29,760 nucleotides of DNA from a virus. Below are positions 8,125-15,102 of the stretch, in pieces. The stretch covers positions 1 to 29,760 of IMG/VR virus record IMGVR_UViG_3300049734_000100; one strand, written 5' to 3'. The notes under the pieces were generated by a model. The model was not told the DNA's origin. It searched no databases and saw only the letters and a program-made list of their open reading frames with translations. The translations under genes and the position numbers were made by a program. Within the stretch, counting starts at the first letter, position 1; the number at the start of each line of letters is the position of its first letter.

Positions 8125-8507
8125 TCCGCCCTCCCCTGCAAACGGATATAGGCCTCGCCTTCCTTCGGCAGAAGAGTCGGCCACATGCCCCTATCGTCCC
8201 ACTTGACGGTAATCAGGAGCTTCGTACCGCCATCGGCCAGTTGCTTCACGTCAACCACCGTACCATGCGCGCCAGTCTCCAAGCTCGCCACCTTGTCCCC
8301 CTTGGACAGGGTGTTGGTGCCGACGATCATTTGAGTCTGTGCCGCATGGACAACGAAGCCCCCGACGACGAAGCGCCTAGCCCAGGCCTCCTTACGCGCC
8401 AGCGCCACTTGCCTGGCTATCTCGCCTTCGGTGAGGCGAGGCGGTACGGTCAGGAATAGGGCGGCCAGGATGAGGGCGAACGCGCCGCCGGTTAGGAAGA
8501 GTTTCAA
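8121..8507 (-). CDS. Membrane-anchored small beta-domain protein A (paralogue of 8581-8988)
   Basis: A 128-aa protein with an N-terminal membrane segment (LFLTGGAFALILAALFL), a short helical linker and a beta-rich domain with the pattern KGDKVASLETGAHGTVVDV ... LLITVKWDDRGMW ... IRL. The protein encoded at 8581-8988 repeats this plan (KGDLVASLSTGGWGEVV ... WLIGIEWHEMGM ... IRL), so the two are tandem paralogues separated by a 26-codon gene. The GDxVxS/GxVV pattern resembles small SH3-like barrels. Start is TTG 8507, overlapping the upstream stop (TTGA). Role unknown; the periplasmic placement of the domain is inferred. Confidence 0.62.
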   Translation of the reverse strand: MKLFLTGGAFALILAALFLTVPPRLTEGEIARQVALARKEAWARRFVVGGFVVHAAQTQMIVGTNTLSKGDKVASLETGAHGTVVDVKQLADGGTKLLITVKWDDRGMWPTLLPKEGEAYIRLQGRAE

Positions 8508-8584
8508 TGGCGGTTCGGGTCGTACTTGTAGGCCAGTACCAGCGAGAGGAACACGAGCAGGCCGCCTAGAGCCAGGAGCTTCAT
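8504..8584 (-). CDS. 26-aa single-pass membrane miniprotein
   Basis: A very short frame (MKLLALGGLLVFLSLVLAYK, then YDPNRH), one hydrophobic helix with a short charged tail. It is supported by two exact 4-bp overlaps: ATGA with the upstream gene (8581-8584) and TTGA with the downstream gene (8504-8507). That would be unlikely by chance. It sits between two paralogous membrane proteins and may form a complex with them. Function unknown. Confidence 0.55.
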   Translation of the reverse strand: MKLLALGGLLVFLSLVLAYKYDPNRH

Positions 8585-8988
8585 CGCTCCAACCTAATCA
8601 GCACATCGCCCGGAGGAGGCGGGGCCTCTGGCATTCCCATCTCGTGCCACTCAATCCCTATCAGCCAGTCCTCCCCGCTTCGCTGCGCCGCCACAACCTC
8701 GCCCCATCCTCCCGTACTCAACGACGCCACGAGATCCCCCTTCTTGGGGGCCTTGAAGCGGATCTGCATGATGGTCCTAGTCGGGCCGACGATGAACTTC
8801 TCTTGCTTAGGCATGATGCCCTTATCGGCCAGCATGCGGGCTTCAATGATCTGCTCGTGGATGTACTGCACGTCGGGCTCATTGGACTTGTAGCCGACAA
8901 GCGTGGGGGCGAAGGCTACCGCCGCGATAGCGCCGAAGACTACGGCCACGCGAAGGCAGCCCGTCTTGGAAGACTCAGACCAAGGCAT
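8581..8988 (-). CDS. Membrane-anchored small beta-domain protein B (paralogue of 8121-8507)
   Basis: About 135 aa. A membrane segment (LRVAVVFGAIAAVAFAPTLVG, residues ~11-31) is followed by a helical linker (EPDVQYIHEQIIEARMLADK) and the same beta domain as the protein at 8121-8507. ATG 8988 is preferred; an in-frame TTG at 8994 also exists. No strong ribosome site is visible, so translation may depend on coupling with the gene it overlaps by 14 bp. Not assigned to a known family. Confidence 0.6.
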   Translation of the reverse strand: MPWSESSKTGCLRVAVVFGAIAAVAFAPTLVGYKSNEPDVQYIHEQIIEARMLADKGIMPKQEKFIVGPTRTIMQIRFKAPKKGDLVASLSTGGWGEVVAAQRSGEDWLIGIEWHEMGMPEAPPPPGDVLIRLER

Positions 8989-9214
8989 TGTCAACCAAGT
9001 CCAAGGCCTTAACCAGCATGCAGCCTTCGGCGTGCTCGTAAACGTGGTGCCACTCCCATTCCGCTCGCGGGAGCGTGGCGTCTTTCGGTTCGTAAGTCAC
9101 GTCGGCCAGGCACATGTAGCAGTACGCATGCTCGTTGCCTTCCTCGCAGTCCATCGCGGCCCACTCGGAGCGCGCTAGCACGAGTCGGAGAAGCTGGAGC
9201 TGTAGCCTGTTCAC
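8975..9214 (-). CDS. 79-aa Cys/His-containing hypothetical protein
   Basis: Small acidic protein with a possible metal site: C23 followed by HAYCYMCLADV and then HHVYEHAEGC. The CxxC pair and downstream His/Cys could bind zinc. It starts at GTG 9214, overlapping the terminase nuclease stop (GTGA). No family recognised. Confidence 0.55.
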   Translation of the reverse strand: MNRLQLQLLRLVLARSEWAAMDCEEGNEHAYCYMCLADVTYEPKDATLPRAEWEWHHVYEHAEGCMLVKALDLVDNALV

Positions 9215-10071
9215 CGCATCCCTCCCAATAGCTTCTTAGTATCGAACACCATCTTCGGGCGAGGCTTGGGCTTGTCCAGCCCAGCCTTCCCCACAGGGAA
9301 CTCCCGCCACACCAGATACCCCAGCCCGTCGCTCAAGTGCGTGCGCTTCGCGTAGGGATCGTCGAGCTTGTAGGTCTTCTCAATGTCCTTGCCATCCGGC
9401 TTCATCCGCACCTCCTTGAAGTCCCGGATCAGCTCTCGATTCCTAGCGTGGACGCGCACGCCGGGCACACCATCAGGAGGCCTAAGCTTGAAGTTGACAG
9501 CATCAACGCGCTCTCGTGGGTGAGGATTCTTTGCCGGCACGTTGAACACCAGACGAGCAGGGTATCCCCCCATTGCGATTCGGATGAGGTCGTAGGAGCT
9601 TCGGGCTGTCTGTCCTCGATTGTTTCCAGAGGCGTCTCCATAGACCCTCACCTCCGCCTTGTGGTTGGGGAACAGGTTCCTAAACTCGTTGCACACCGCC
9701 TCCACCGTGCCAGGGTTGTCCTTGACGATCTCGCGATGAACGTCCAGCATGCCGCCGTTGATCTGCGAGACGGTCGAAGTCATGGGCGCCACGTTGAAGT
9801 CCCACGCCCAGCAGATAGGGCGGTCGGGGTGGAAGACGAGATCGTCAACGACGTGGATGCCCTCGTTGAAGGCGGGGTAGGCAACGGCGCCTGAGAGCGC
9901 GCCGAAGTCCAACTCCATCTCCCGATTCCAGTCCGCTTCGGTCCAGCCTGCGCGGGTGAGCTTGAGCCGTTCAGTGGCAGCCCATTCGGCGTCTTTGGAG
10001 GGATCGTGGCTCCAATGGACGGGGACGACCAGGCAGCCATTCTCCGCCTCTAGGGCGCGCAGGACGGTCAT
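9211..10071 (-). CDS. Terminase large subunit, nuclease half (split TerL)
   Basis: A 286-aa protein matching the C-terminal RNase H-like nuclease domain of large terminases, which cuts concatemeric DNA during packaging. The three acidic positions are visible in order: CWAWDFNVAPM, VYGDASGNN and THLSDGLGYLVW, each Asp in the expected strand context. The N-terminal VVPVHWSHDP ... REMELDF segment is what normally follows the ATPase domain. No ATPase motifs are present; these lie in the separate gene at 10316-10984. Start is ATG 10071, overlapping the stop of an intervening 83-aa gene (ATGA). A longer upstream frame (to 10281) is Arg-rich and only shadows that gene. The split is unusual. Confidence 0.85.
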   Translation of the reverse strand: MTVLRALEAENGCLVVPVHWSHDPSKDAEWAATERLKLTRAGWTEADWNREMELDFGALSGAVAYPAFNEGIHVVDDLVFHPDRPICWAWDFNVAPMTSTVSQINGGMLDVHREIVKDNPGTVEAVCNEFRNLFPNHKAEVRVYGDASGNNRGQTARSSYDLIRIAMGGYPARLVFNVPAKNPHPRERVDAVNFKLRPPDGVPGVRVHARNRELIRDFKEVRMKPDGKDIEKTYKLDDPYAKRTHLSDGLGYLVWREFPVGKAGLDKPKPRPKMVFDTKKLLGGMR

Positions 10072-10319
10072 CGGTAGTGATCCCTTGCGCCATAGTCGCC
10101 TTCGGAGCCATCGCCCTGCGCTAGCGATTCGATGTCGCAATGCCACTCGTCGAACAGATCGATTAGTTCCCCAAATAGGCGGTAGGCCCTGTCTCTCTCT
10201 ACCTCGTCGGACCGCTCGTAGCGAAGCATGAACGCCCTCAAGTCGTCGGCAATCTTCAGGCCTCGCCGTGCCCGGCAACACTGGCTTGAATATCGGCCCT
10301 GTAACCTGTGCTCTGTCAT
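10068..10319 (-). CDS. 83-aa protein encoded between the two terminase halves
   Basis: A small helical protein (MTEHRLQGRYSS; RAFMLRYERSDEVERDRAYR; LFGELIDLFDEWHCDIES) in a third reading frame between the ATPase and nuclease genes. Both ends are 4-bp ATGA overlaps (10316-10319 and 10068-10071), so the three are co-translated. It shows no HNH, GIY-YIG or other homing-nuclease motif. It could be a linker that assembles the split terminase, or an unrelated passenger. Not recognised. Confidence 0.62.
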   Translation of the reverse strand: MTEHRLQGRYSSQCCRARRGLKIADDLRAFMLRYERSDEVERDRAYRLFGELIDLFDEWHCDIESLAQGDGSEGDYGARDHYR

Positions 10320-10984
10320 GCCGCCCACCTCGTGAACCCCACGCTCTCGCATACCTGCGCCAGCACCCCGCCCGGCCCGTTGCTTGTTCCGATCATTATC
10401 AGCTTCGCGTCCTTCTCCAGGGCGGGCAGCGCCGCCGTCAGGGCCTTGTGCCCCTCCTGCTGATGCTCGATCTCGTCGGAGATCAGCGCGCTGTAGGTAT
10501 AGCCCCTGATCTTCTCCTCGCCCTGCGCGATAGCCTGTATCCAAGACTCCGTGCCCTCGTAGACCATCTTACCGATCTGCCCCTCGCTGGTCCTCAGGGC
10601 CGAATAGCGCCGGATGATGCCGGGCGTGCGTAGGTGGTCCTCGATGAACGCGCAGCGCTGATCCACGACGAAGGCCGCCTTGCTCTCCGTATCGGACTGA
10701 ATGAAGATTTTCTGATCCGGGCGATAGCGGGCGCGCCACACAGCCCATAGGGCAGCGGCCCAAGTAACCATCATGCGGCGGGACTTCGGGACAGCGATGA
10801 AGTTGCGTTCTTCGAAGAAGGCGAGCAGCTCACGCAGATAGGCCTTGTCCTTGGGCCAGCGGGAGCGTTGCCCCATAGCTTCGTCTAGGGTGACGACTTC
10901 GTCGCACGCCCAGTCCCAGATATTCGTGGCATAGTGCTCGTCCAGGCGAGAGACTAGGACAGCGTCGGAGATGGCGAGGGTCAT
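10316..10984 (-). CDS. Terminase large subunit, ATPase half (split TerL)
   Basis: A 222-aa protein matching the N-terminal ATPase domain of TerL, the motor that pumps DNA through the portal. Visible motifs: a deviant Walker A-like loop VPKSRRMMVTW (about residue 64-74; no GK, as in some terminase families), Walker B with catalytic Glu in SALISDEIEHQ (about 165-175) and the coupling segment IMIGTSNGPGG (about 199-209). The protein ends 13 residues later, where a normal TerL would continue into the nuclease. ATG 10984 is preferred over the longer frame to 11014 because it overlaps the previous stop (ATGA). Confidence 0.85.
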   Translation of the reverse strand: MTLAISDAVLVSRLDEHYATNIWDWACDEVVTLDEAMGQRSRWPKDKAYLRELLAFFEERNFIAVPKSRRMMVTWAAALWAVWRARYRPDQKIFIQSDTESKAAFVVDQRCAFIEDHLRTPGIIRRYSALRTSEGQIGKMVYEGTESWIQAIAQGEEKIRGYTYSALISDEIEHQQEGHKALTAALPALEKDAKLIMIGTSNGPGGVLAQVCESVGFTRWAA

Positions 10985-11172
10985 CGGACTCTGTACCATC
11001 CTCCAGGCCACCACGCATAGGCCGGGAATGGATCTCGGCTGATGTAGTAATCGCCAAACGTCTCAATGATGAGCCGTCGTTCCATCTCGGCGCCGTACTT
11101 GAGGCCAGCTTCGTAGCCCTCAAGGAATGTGCCGACCCTTGGAGACTTCTTCTTGTTGGCCCTCTTACTCAC
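10981..11172 (-). CDS. 63-aa basic hypothetical protein
   Basis: Short protein with a basic N-terminus (VSKRANKKKSPR) and aromatic C-terminus (AYAWWPGGWYRVR). The GTG start at 11172 overlaps the upstream stop (GTGA) and the stop overlaps the terminase ATPase start (ATGA). It might assist packaging given its place between the TerS candidate and TerL, but nothing in the sequence shows this. Confidence 0.55.
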   Translation of the reverse strand: MSKRANKKKSPRVGTFLEGYEAGLKYGAEMERRLIIETFGDYYISRDPFPAYAWWPGGWYRVR

Positions 11173-11609
11173 GACGGCCTCCCGGCCTTCTCCCACGCCT
11201 CGACGGCGTTGAGTAGGCACCGCTCTTGTGCAATGCCCGGAACGGAATAACAGGCTGGCCGAATCATCTCGACCATCGCCACCGCCGCCCTAACGATTTC
11301 GTCGCGTTCTGGGGAGACTTCGCGGTATTGGACGACTTCGTAGATCGAAGGCTTGCCGGCTAATGGGCCTCGCCTCCACCACCCATACACCCTGTCACCG
11401 CTCGCCTCCTCAACCCACCACTCACGCAGCCTCTTCTCCTTCGGCGGGTCGTGGTAGGGGAGCCAGTCGGTGGACACGGCGTCCCATACCGTGATCCTGT
11501 CGTTACCAATGAGCTGGTCTGGCCCCTTCTCCCATTCCACAAACGCCGTCGAGATCCAGCCCGGCAGCCTCGCCTTCCCCGTCTCGCGCAGTGCTTCGGA
11601 TAGGGTCAT
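11169..11609 (-). CDS. 146-aa hypothetical protein in the packaging cluster
   Basis: A tryptophan-rich protein (AFVEWEKG; DRITVWDAVSTDW; LREWWVEEAS; VYGWWRRGPLAG) with a helical C-terminal part (ERDEIVRAAVAMVEMIR). The aromatic strands could form a small beta sandwich. Start ATG 11609 directly follows the upstream stop (TAG-ATG). No known family. Confidence 0.55.
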   Translation of the reverse strand: MTLSEALRETGKARLPGWISTAFVEWEKGPDQLIGNDRITVWDAVSTDWLPYHDPPKEKRLREWWVEEASGDRVYGWWRRGPLAGKPSIYEVVQYREVSPERDEIVRAAVAMVEMIRPACYSVPGIAQERCLLNAVEAWEKAGRPS

Positions 11610-11951
11610 CTAGTTCACCTTCCCCTTCCCCTTGCTTTCACGCTTGCGGCTCAGGATCTCCCACAGCCTCTCCTCCCGCTCCTCGCGCTGCTCAGGGCTC
11701 AGCTCCAGCGTCTCGCCATTGCTCGTTACGTCCAACGACTCGGGGCTAGTGCCGAAGCGCCTATTCAGGTACTCCTTGGCCGCTACGGCGTCACCATCGC
11801 CCGAGACGGCCATCTCGTAGAGCTTCACGATGACGGCGCCTGGGTCCGTCTTGCCTTCGCGTTCCAGCTCTTGATGGATCTCAACGAGCCTCTTGCGAGC
11901 CTCGCCTAGAGATCCCTTCTTGCGTCCCCTGTTAGTGCCGTCTTTTGCCAT
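11610..11951 (-). CDS. Putative terminase small subunit / DNA-packaging helper
   Basis: A 113-aa basic protein. The N-terminus (MAKDGTNRGRKKGSLGEA) and the helix-rich segment GAVIVKLYEMAVSGDGDAVA, then KEYLNRRFGTSPESL, match the small helical proteins that precede large terminases, which share the pattern 'helix - G(D)xxA - K - LxxRxG(KP)'. Such proteins recognise phage DNA and load TerL. The C-terminus is highly charged (EQREEREERLWEILSRKRES). It is the first gene of the packaging group, two small genes upstream of the split TerL. Function inferred from pattern and position. Confidence 0.5.
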   Translation of the reverse strand: MAKDGTNRGRKKGSLGEARKRLVEIHQELEREGKTDPGAVIVKLYEMAVSGDGDAVAAKEYLNRRFGTSPESLDVTSNGETLELSPEQREEREERLWEILSRKRESKGKGKVN

Positions 11952-11974
11952 AACAATCCAATTGTTTGAATTAT

Positions 11975-12169
11975 CTAGTCGTCGGAATCAACCGTAGTGG
12001 CGGCGTCGGGGGCGATGCAGTTGTGAAGCCTGTAAATGTCCCAAGGACGCAACCCTTGTGCCACCGCTTCGATCATTACGTCGCAGATACAGCCACACGG
12101 AAGATGCACCGCTTGGCGGTTCTGCTCCTTGGCGCAATCCTCCGCAGTCTCACAAAGGCAATAAAACAT
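11975..12169 (-). CDS. 64-aa Cys-rich miniprotein
   Basis: A short protein with cysteines in pairs (YCLCETAEDC near the start; LPCGCICD near residue 29; HNC near residue 51), probably metal-binding. ATG 12169 is preferred; upstream in-frame codons only shadow the rightward gene. Its start lies 2 bp from the -35 box of the divergent promoter at 12171, so expression of the two genes could interfere. No family recognised. Confidence 0.5.
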   Translation of the reverse strand: MFYCLCETAEDCAKEQNRQAVHLPCGCICDVMIEAVAQGLRPWDIYRLHNCIAPDAATTVDSDD

Positions 12170-12170
12170 C

Positions 12171-12206
12171 TTGACTAATCCAAGCAGCTTGGTTATTCTT
12201 ATCCCC
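12171..12206 (+). promoter_or_regulatory. Sigma70-type promoter with palindromic operator in the spacer (copy 1)
   Basis: -35 TTGACT at 12171-12176, 17-bp spacer, -10 TATTCT at 12194-12199. The spacer contains the perfect palindrome CCAAGC-A-GCTTGG at 12180-12192, starting 3 bp after the -35. The start codon at 12207 comes 7 nt after the -10, so the predicted transcript is leaderless. The same arrangement, base for base in spacing, occurs at 25333-25368. Confidence 0.75.
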
Positions 12207-12548
12207 ATGATGAGCAACGGCAAAACCAAGCGGTTCTCGGTCAAGTGCGCCCGGTGCAAACAGGCATGGGTGGCCGTTCTCGTTGATGATCTCTCTGCCT
12301 TCATCACTGCCCAGAGCAACCACATCGCCGTTTGCGCGAAGCCGCTCCCGGCGTGGGCGACCCCGAAGCGGGTACATGAGCTTTTCTCCCTCGTCCGCTT
12401 TCAGGAAGTCAAGGGCACGCTGAACCCGGAAGTCGAGTGTGGCGACAAGTGCCTGTCGGCTACCGGCCCATCCTGCTCCTGTTCGTGCGGTGGCGCTTGT
12501 CACGGCGCTAGCGCCTGCGACCCCGACAACCACCCAAAGGCGGCGTAA
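12207..12548 (+). CDS. 113-aa zinc-binding protein with CxCxCGGxxHG motif; cargo (moron-like) gene
   Basis: A rightward gene inside the leftward operon. It has an N-terminal CARC pair (around residue 15), a central AFITAQSNHIAVC segment and the C-terminal motif ECGDKCLSATGPSCSCSCGG, then ACHG. That motif occurs in uncharacterised phage and plasmid proteins and probably binds zinc. ATG codons at 12207 and 12210 lie directly after the promoter, with no ribosome site, as expected for a leaderless mRNA. It has its own promoter and overlaps the 3' end of the convergent neighbour by 41 bp, which fits an acquired 'moron'. Molecular role unknown. Confidence 0.72.
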   Translation: MMSNGKTKRFSVKCARCKQAWVAVLVDDLSAFITAQSNHIAVCAKPLPAWATPKRVHELFSLVRFQEVKGTLNPEVECGDKCLSATGPSCSCSCGGACHGASACDPDNHPKAA

Positions 12549-12756
12549 AAACTTCCCACGCCGCTGGCGTCACTCGGGGCGGCGTTTCGGGGGACAGCGA
12601 AGCCATGATCTCCTTCGCCACCCGGTTCTTCTGCTCGGCAAGCGAGAGCAATTCTTCGTAATCTTTCTGCCATATCCAGCCGAATGGCTTTAGGAGCGCC
12701 AGACATGCCCCAGCCTCTAGATTCAGGATGCGGGCTTCCATCTCGGCGCGCCTCAC
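12508..12756 (-). CDS. Small helical protein (about 82 aa)
   Basis: Charged helical N-terminus (RRAEMEARILNLEAG) and second helix (KDYEELLSLAEQKNRVAKEI). GTG 12756 overlaps the previous stop (GTGA); ATG 12741 is an alternative. The last 41 bp run antisense to the rightward gene, and the C-terminus (GGCRGRRR) looks like readthrough of that region. Function unknown. Confidence 0.5.
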   Translation of the reverse strand: MRRAEMEARILNLEAGACLALLKPFGWIWQKDYEELLSLAEQKNRVAKEIMASLSPETPPRVTPAAWEVFTPPLGGCRGRRR

Positions 12757-12959
12757 TTCTTCCACCTTCCCTTAAGCACTCCCACTAGCGCCTCGTTCCT
12801 AGCCCGTAGCTCGTGATTTTCGGCTTCTAGTGCTTTCGCCTTCTCCGTCATCCGCAAAAGGACCAACTCCATAGTCTCCTGCGACGGCATAGCAGAGATC
12901 CACGAAGCGATCTGATCCGAACCAAGCGAGAAGTCTTCCGTGTCCGTATCGTTTTTCAA
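12753..12959 (-). CDS. 68-aa coiled-coil protein
   Basis: Acidic N-terminus and a strong coiled coil (MTEKAKALEAENHELRARN). The start is TTG 12959, with AGGAG about 12 nt upstream. It overlaps the 3' end of the 12799-13218 gene by 161 bp in another frame, which is unusual here; this frame has the better protein character. Function unknown. Confidence 0.5.
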   Translation of the reverse strand: MKNDTDTEDFSLGSDQIASWISAMPSQETMELVLLRMTEKAKALEAENHELRARNEALVGVLKGRWKK

Positions 12960-13218
12960 GATTTGGCAAATCTCCTAACCATGCAACCAACACCCTTTCT
13001 GCCGTCATGTCGCTCGGGAAGTCGTCGGCATCGTAGGGGCAAGCAAGCTCTTGCGAGCACGACCCGCATTTGGCAGCCGCCTCGCCGTTCCTGTGCTGAT
13101 GCCTTTCGATGGATTCTCGGTTCGGCCTCCACAACACCAACGCTAACGAGTGCGGCCGAAGATCGCCCCACGCTACGGACACTTCCCACTTGGCAAGCAG
13201 GGCTCCGGTTCGGGTCAT
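12799..13218 (-). CDS. 139-aa hypothetical protein downstream of the cytosine methyltransferase
   Basis: Starts at ATG 13218, overlapping the methyltransferase stop (ATGA). The first part (WEVSVAWGDLRPHSLALV) is strand-rich and is followed by a CGSCSQELACP metal-site-like motif and the segment SDMTAERVLVAWLGDLP. The C-terminal ~50 residues overlap the coiled-coil gene in another frame and are less convincing; a frameshift or true overlap are both possible. Confidence 0.45.
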   Translation of the reverse strand: MTRTGALLAKWEVSVAWGDLRPHSLALVLWRPNRESIERHQHRNGEAAAKCGSCSQELACPYDADDFPSDMTAERVLVAWLGDLPNLEKRYGHGRLLAWFGSDRFVDLCYAVAGDYGVGPFADDGEGESTRSRKSRATG

Positions 13219-14105
13219 TCGCAATACGCCTTCACGAATTCCGCCGCGACTTGCGGGACGATCGCGTTGCCGTAGGCGCGCAGGCGTCCCACACGGTTGG
13301 GAACCCCATGAGCCAGCGGCTCAATGCCGGGTTTAAGGAGCCTCGTTTTGCCGTCTCCGCAAGGCACGAGCTCGTAGTAACCCCAGGACTGGTCAGCATG
13401 GCATCCTGTCCAAGACTCTTTTGCTCCCGTCCGACAGTCTGGCCCGCCTTCGCGTCTCCAGCGTTCGGGGTCGCCCATCCGGCCCTCTGCGCCGCCATCG
13501 TCAGCGGCGTTCCGCAGCCGTTCCCGTTCTTCTTCTTGGCCTTCAAGAGCTCGCGGCGAGCCAGCCACGATTCCAGCGGTTCCCCGTCCTGCGCGATCGA
13601 TGCGGCCGGCGTCGGCCACCCACCAAAGCCGTTGTCGGATGTGCGGGGCGCCGACGCTCGCAGCGCACAAATCGGCGGCCCCGACGGCATATCCCAATGC
13701 TTCCAGGTCAGTGCGTACTCCGCCGAGCCACGTCCGTCCAAGAGCTGACGCAACCTGTTCTCCAAAGACGACTGGAGGCGCGCACTCGGCGATGAGGCGT
13801 CGAAACTCGGGCCAGAGGTGACGGGAGTCCGCTTCGCCTTTCTGCTTGCCTGCTGCGGAGAACGGCTGGCAAGGACAAGAGCCGGTCCACGCTGGCCTGC
13901 TGTCTGGCCATCCTGCGAGCCGGAGGGCGAGGCTCCATCCTCCGATGCCGGCGAAGAAGTGACATTGGGTGTATCCCACAAGGTCGCCTGGTTGAACGTC
14001 AACGATGCTTCGCTCATCCACGTCCCCAGGAGGGATATGCCCGGCAGAGATCAGGTTGCGGAGCCATTGCGCCGCATACGGGTCTATCTCGTTGTAGTAG
14101 TTCAC
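13215..14105 (-). CDS. DNA cytosine-5 methyltransferase
   Basis: A 296-aa Dcm-type enzyme that methylates cytosine in DNA using S-adenosylmethionine. Visible motifs: I (FFAGIGGWSLALRLAG, around 50-65), the catalytic Cys loop IV (GSCPCQPFSAAGKQKG, around 75-90) and motif VIII-like RQRLWWVA (around 158). The usual ENV motif is replaced by VVFGEQVAS, as in a widespread prophage subfamily that I recognise from its opening (NYYNEIDPYAAQWLR). The C-terminal motif X is RVGRLRAYGNAIVPQ. Starts at GTG 14105 with a GTGA overlap. Probably protects phage DNA from host restriction; no cognate endonuclease is evident. Confidence 0.9.
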   Translation of the reverse strand: MNYYNEIDPYAAQWLRNLISAGHIPPGDVDERSIVDVQPGDLVGYTQCHFFAGIGGWSLALRLAGWPDSRPAWTGSCPCQPFSAAGKQKGEADSRHLWPEFRRLIAECAPPVVFGEQVASALGRTWLGGVRTDLEALGYAVGAADLCAASVGAPHIRQRLWWVADAGRIDRAGRGTAGIVAGSPRALEGQEEERERLRNAADDGGAEGRMGDPERWRREGGPDCRTGAKESWTGCHADQSWGYYELVPCGDGKTRLLKPGIEPLAHGVPNRVGRLRAYGNAIVPQVAAEFVKAYCE

Positions 14106-14512
14106 TCGTCATAGCGTTCGGACGGTTCTATGTACGACTTTTCGCTGTATCTCCAGAACTCTTCCTTCGTCAGGACGTTCTTCCCGCATACGCCGCAGTG
14201 ATACAGGCGAACCTCCATGCCGTCTTCCGGGCGAGGCTCGCTCTTGCGCCGTCTCAACGCGAACGCTTCGCAGCGGCACTGGATCGGAATTTCTCTAGGC
14301 GCCTTCTTGCCCAACGACGGGAAGCGCTGGACCGGGAATCCCTCAATGCCCATCTGGTTGGCGTCTTCCTCAAGTTCGGGAAGTTTGGCGGAGGGTTGGA
14401 GGATGATTACGAAGGCGTGGTTGCAGCAGGGACACGAGACTTCTTGTGAAGCCTTGGGCTCTAGAAAGATCGTCGGCCGCTCCGCCGTCATTGGTTTAAC
14501 GCTAGCCTTCAT
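14102..14512 (-). CDS. Zinc-ribbon protein
   Basis: A 136-aa protein with CPCC (around residue 27), CRCE (around 79) and CGVCG (around 106) pairs, suggesting one or two zinc sites. The rest is charged and Pro-rich. ATG 14512 overlaps the preceding stop (ATGA) and the stop overlaps the methyltransferase start. May be a nucleic-acid or protein adaptor; not recognised. Confidence 0.6.
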   Translation of the reverse strand: MKASVKPMTAERPTIFLEPKASQEVSCPCCNHAFVIILQPSAKLPELEEDANQMGIEGFPVQRFPSLGKKAPREIPIQCRCEAFALRRRKSEPRPEDGMEVRLYHCGVCGKNVLTKEEFWRYSEKSYIEPSERYDE

Positions 14513-15102
14513 ACAAACTCCCGTCTAGTCGTCGAAGCCGAAGCAGCTTCCGGCATGCCCCTCCGGCGCATGAGCGCCAGCCCAACCCTGATCCGGTCGT
14601 CAAGCGTCTCGGCCGCGCTCTTGATCTTGTGGGTCTGCTCGAACTCCGAAAGGATCTCTAACGCCTTCACGTCTCGCCGATGCCCGTCTATTGGTTCCTT
14701 CGGCATCTGTACGGGCTTCCGACGCGCCGCCAATCTCGGGGAGGCGCGCTCCTCGCGGATCCGTCGCATGGTCTCGACGCGCCTGGCTTTCCTGTGGACC
14801 CAGCAATAGCGTTTGCTCTTGGCGATAGTCGCCCCACAGTCCTTGCACTTGCGCGGCCCAAGCTCGGGATGCCTCCCGGCCGCTAGCCTCCTGTCCCTGC
14901 ACGGGTCGCAGTACTGGCGTCCTCCAACCGGAGGCCTCTGCTCGCCGCAGTCCTTGCATACGGCCCGCCTGGCTCGCCGCCTTCGACAATCCTCCTTGTG
15001 TCTACAAGTCCGGCATTTGTCGGTATAGCCTCGCCACGTCAGCCCGCATGTAACACAGGCCTTTTCCGTTATCGGGCGCCCGGCGTAAGATCGCGCCCTC
15101 AT
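14509..15102 (-). CDS. Multi-zinc-ribbon basic protein (197 aa)
   Basis: A very basic protein with at least three successive CxxC-type zinc ribbons: ACVTCGLTWRGYTDKCRTC (15-33), VCKDCGEQRPPVGGRQYC then DPC (48-68) and KCKDCGATIAKSKRYC (84-99). A helical, Arg-rich C-terminal half follows. The repeated 15-20-residue knuckles resemble zinc ribbons found in phage and transposon-associated proteins and could bind nucleic acid. No nuclease residues (HNH) are seen. Start ATG 15102 with ATGA overlap. Function unknown. Confidence 0.62.
   Translation of the reverse strand: MRARSYAGRPITEKACVTCGLTWRGYTDKCRTCRHKEDCRRRRARRAVCKDCGEQRPPVGGRQYCDPCRDRRLAAGRHPELGPRKCKDCGATIAKSKRYCWVHRKARRVETMRRIREERASPRLAARRKPVQMPKEPIDGHRRDVKALEILSEFEQTHKIKSAAETLDDRIRVGLALMRRRGMPEAASASTTRREFV

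Noticed and set aside
10072-10281. Longer N-terminus for the terminase nuclease half
   Set aside because: Arg-rich shadow of the 83-aa gene; ATG 10071 has an exact ATGA overlap.
10068-10319. Homing endonuclease interrupting the terminase
   Set aside because: The 83-aa product has no HNH, GIY-YIG or LAGLIDADG motif and its boundaries are coupled start/stop overlaps rather than an insertion in one frame.
12539-12564. Terminator after the 12207-12548 gene
   Set aside because: A 7-bp GCGGCGT/ACGCCGC stem overlaps the stop codon but no T-tract follows on either strand.
12963-13748. Long + strand frame opposite the cytosine methyltransferase
   Set aside because: The minus strand encodes clear methyltransferase motifs; the + product shows no domain and has shadow-like composition.
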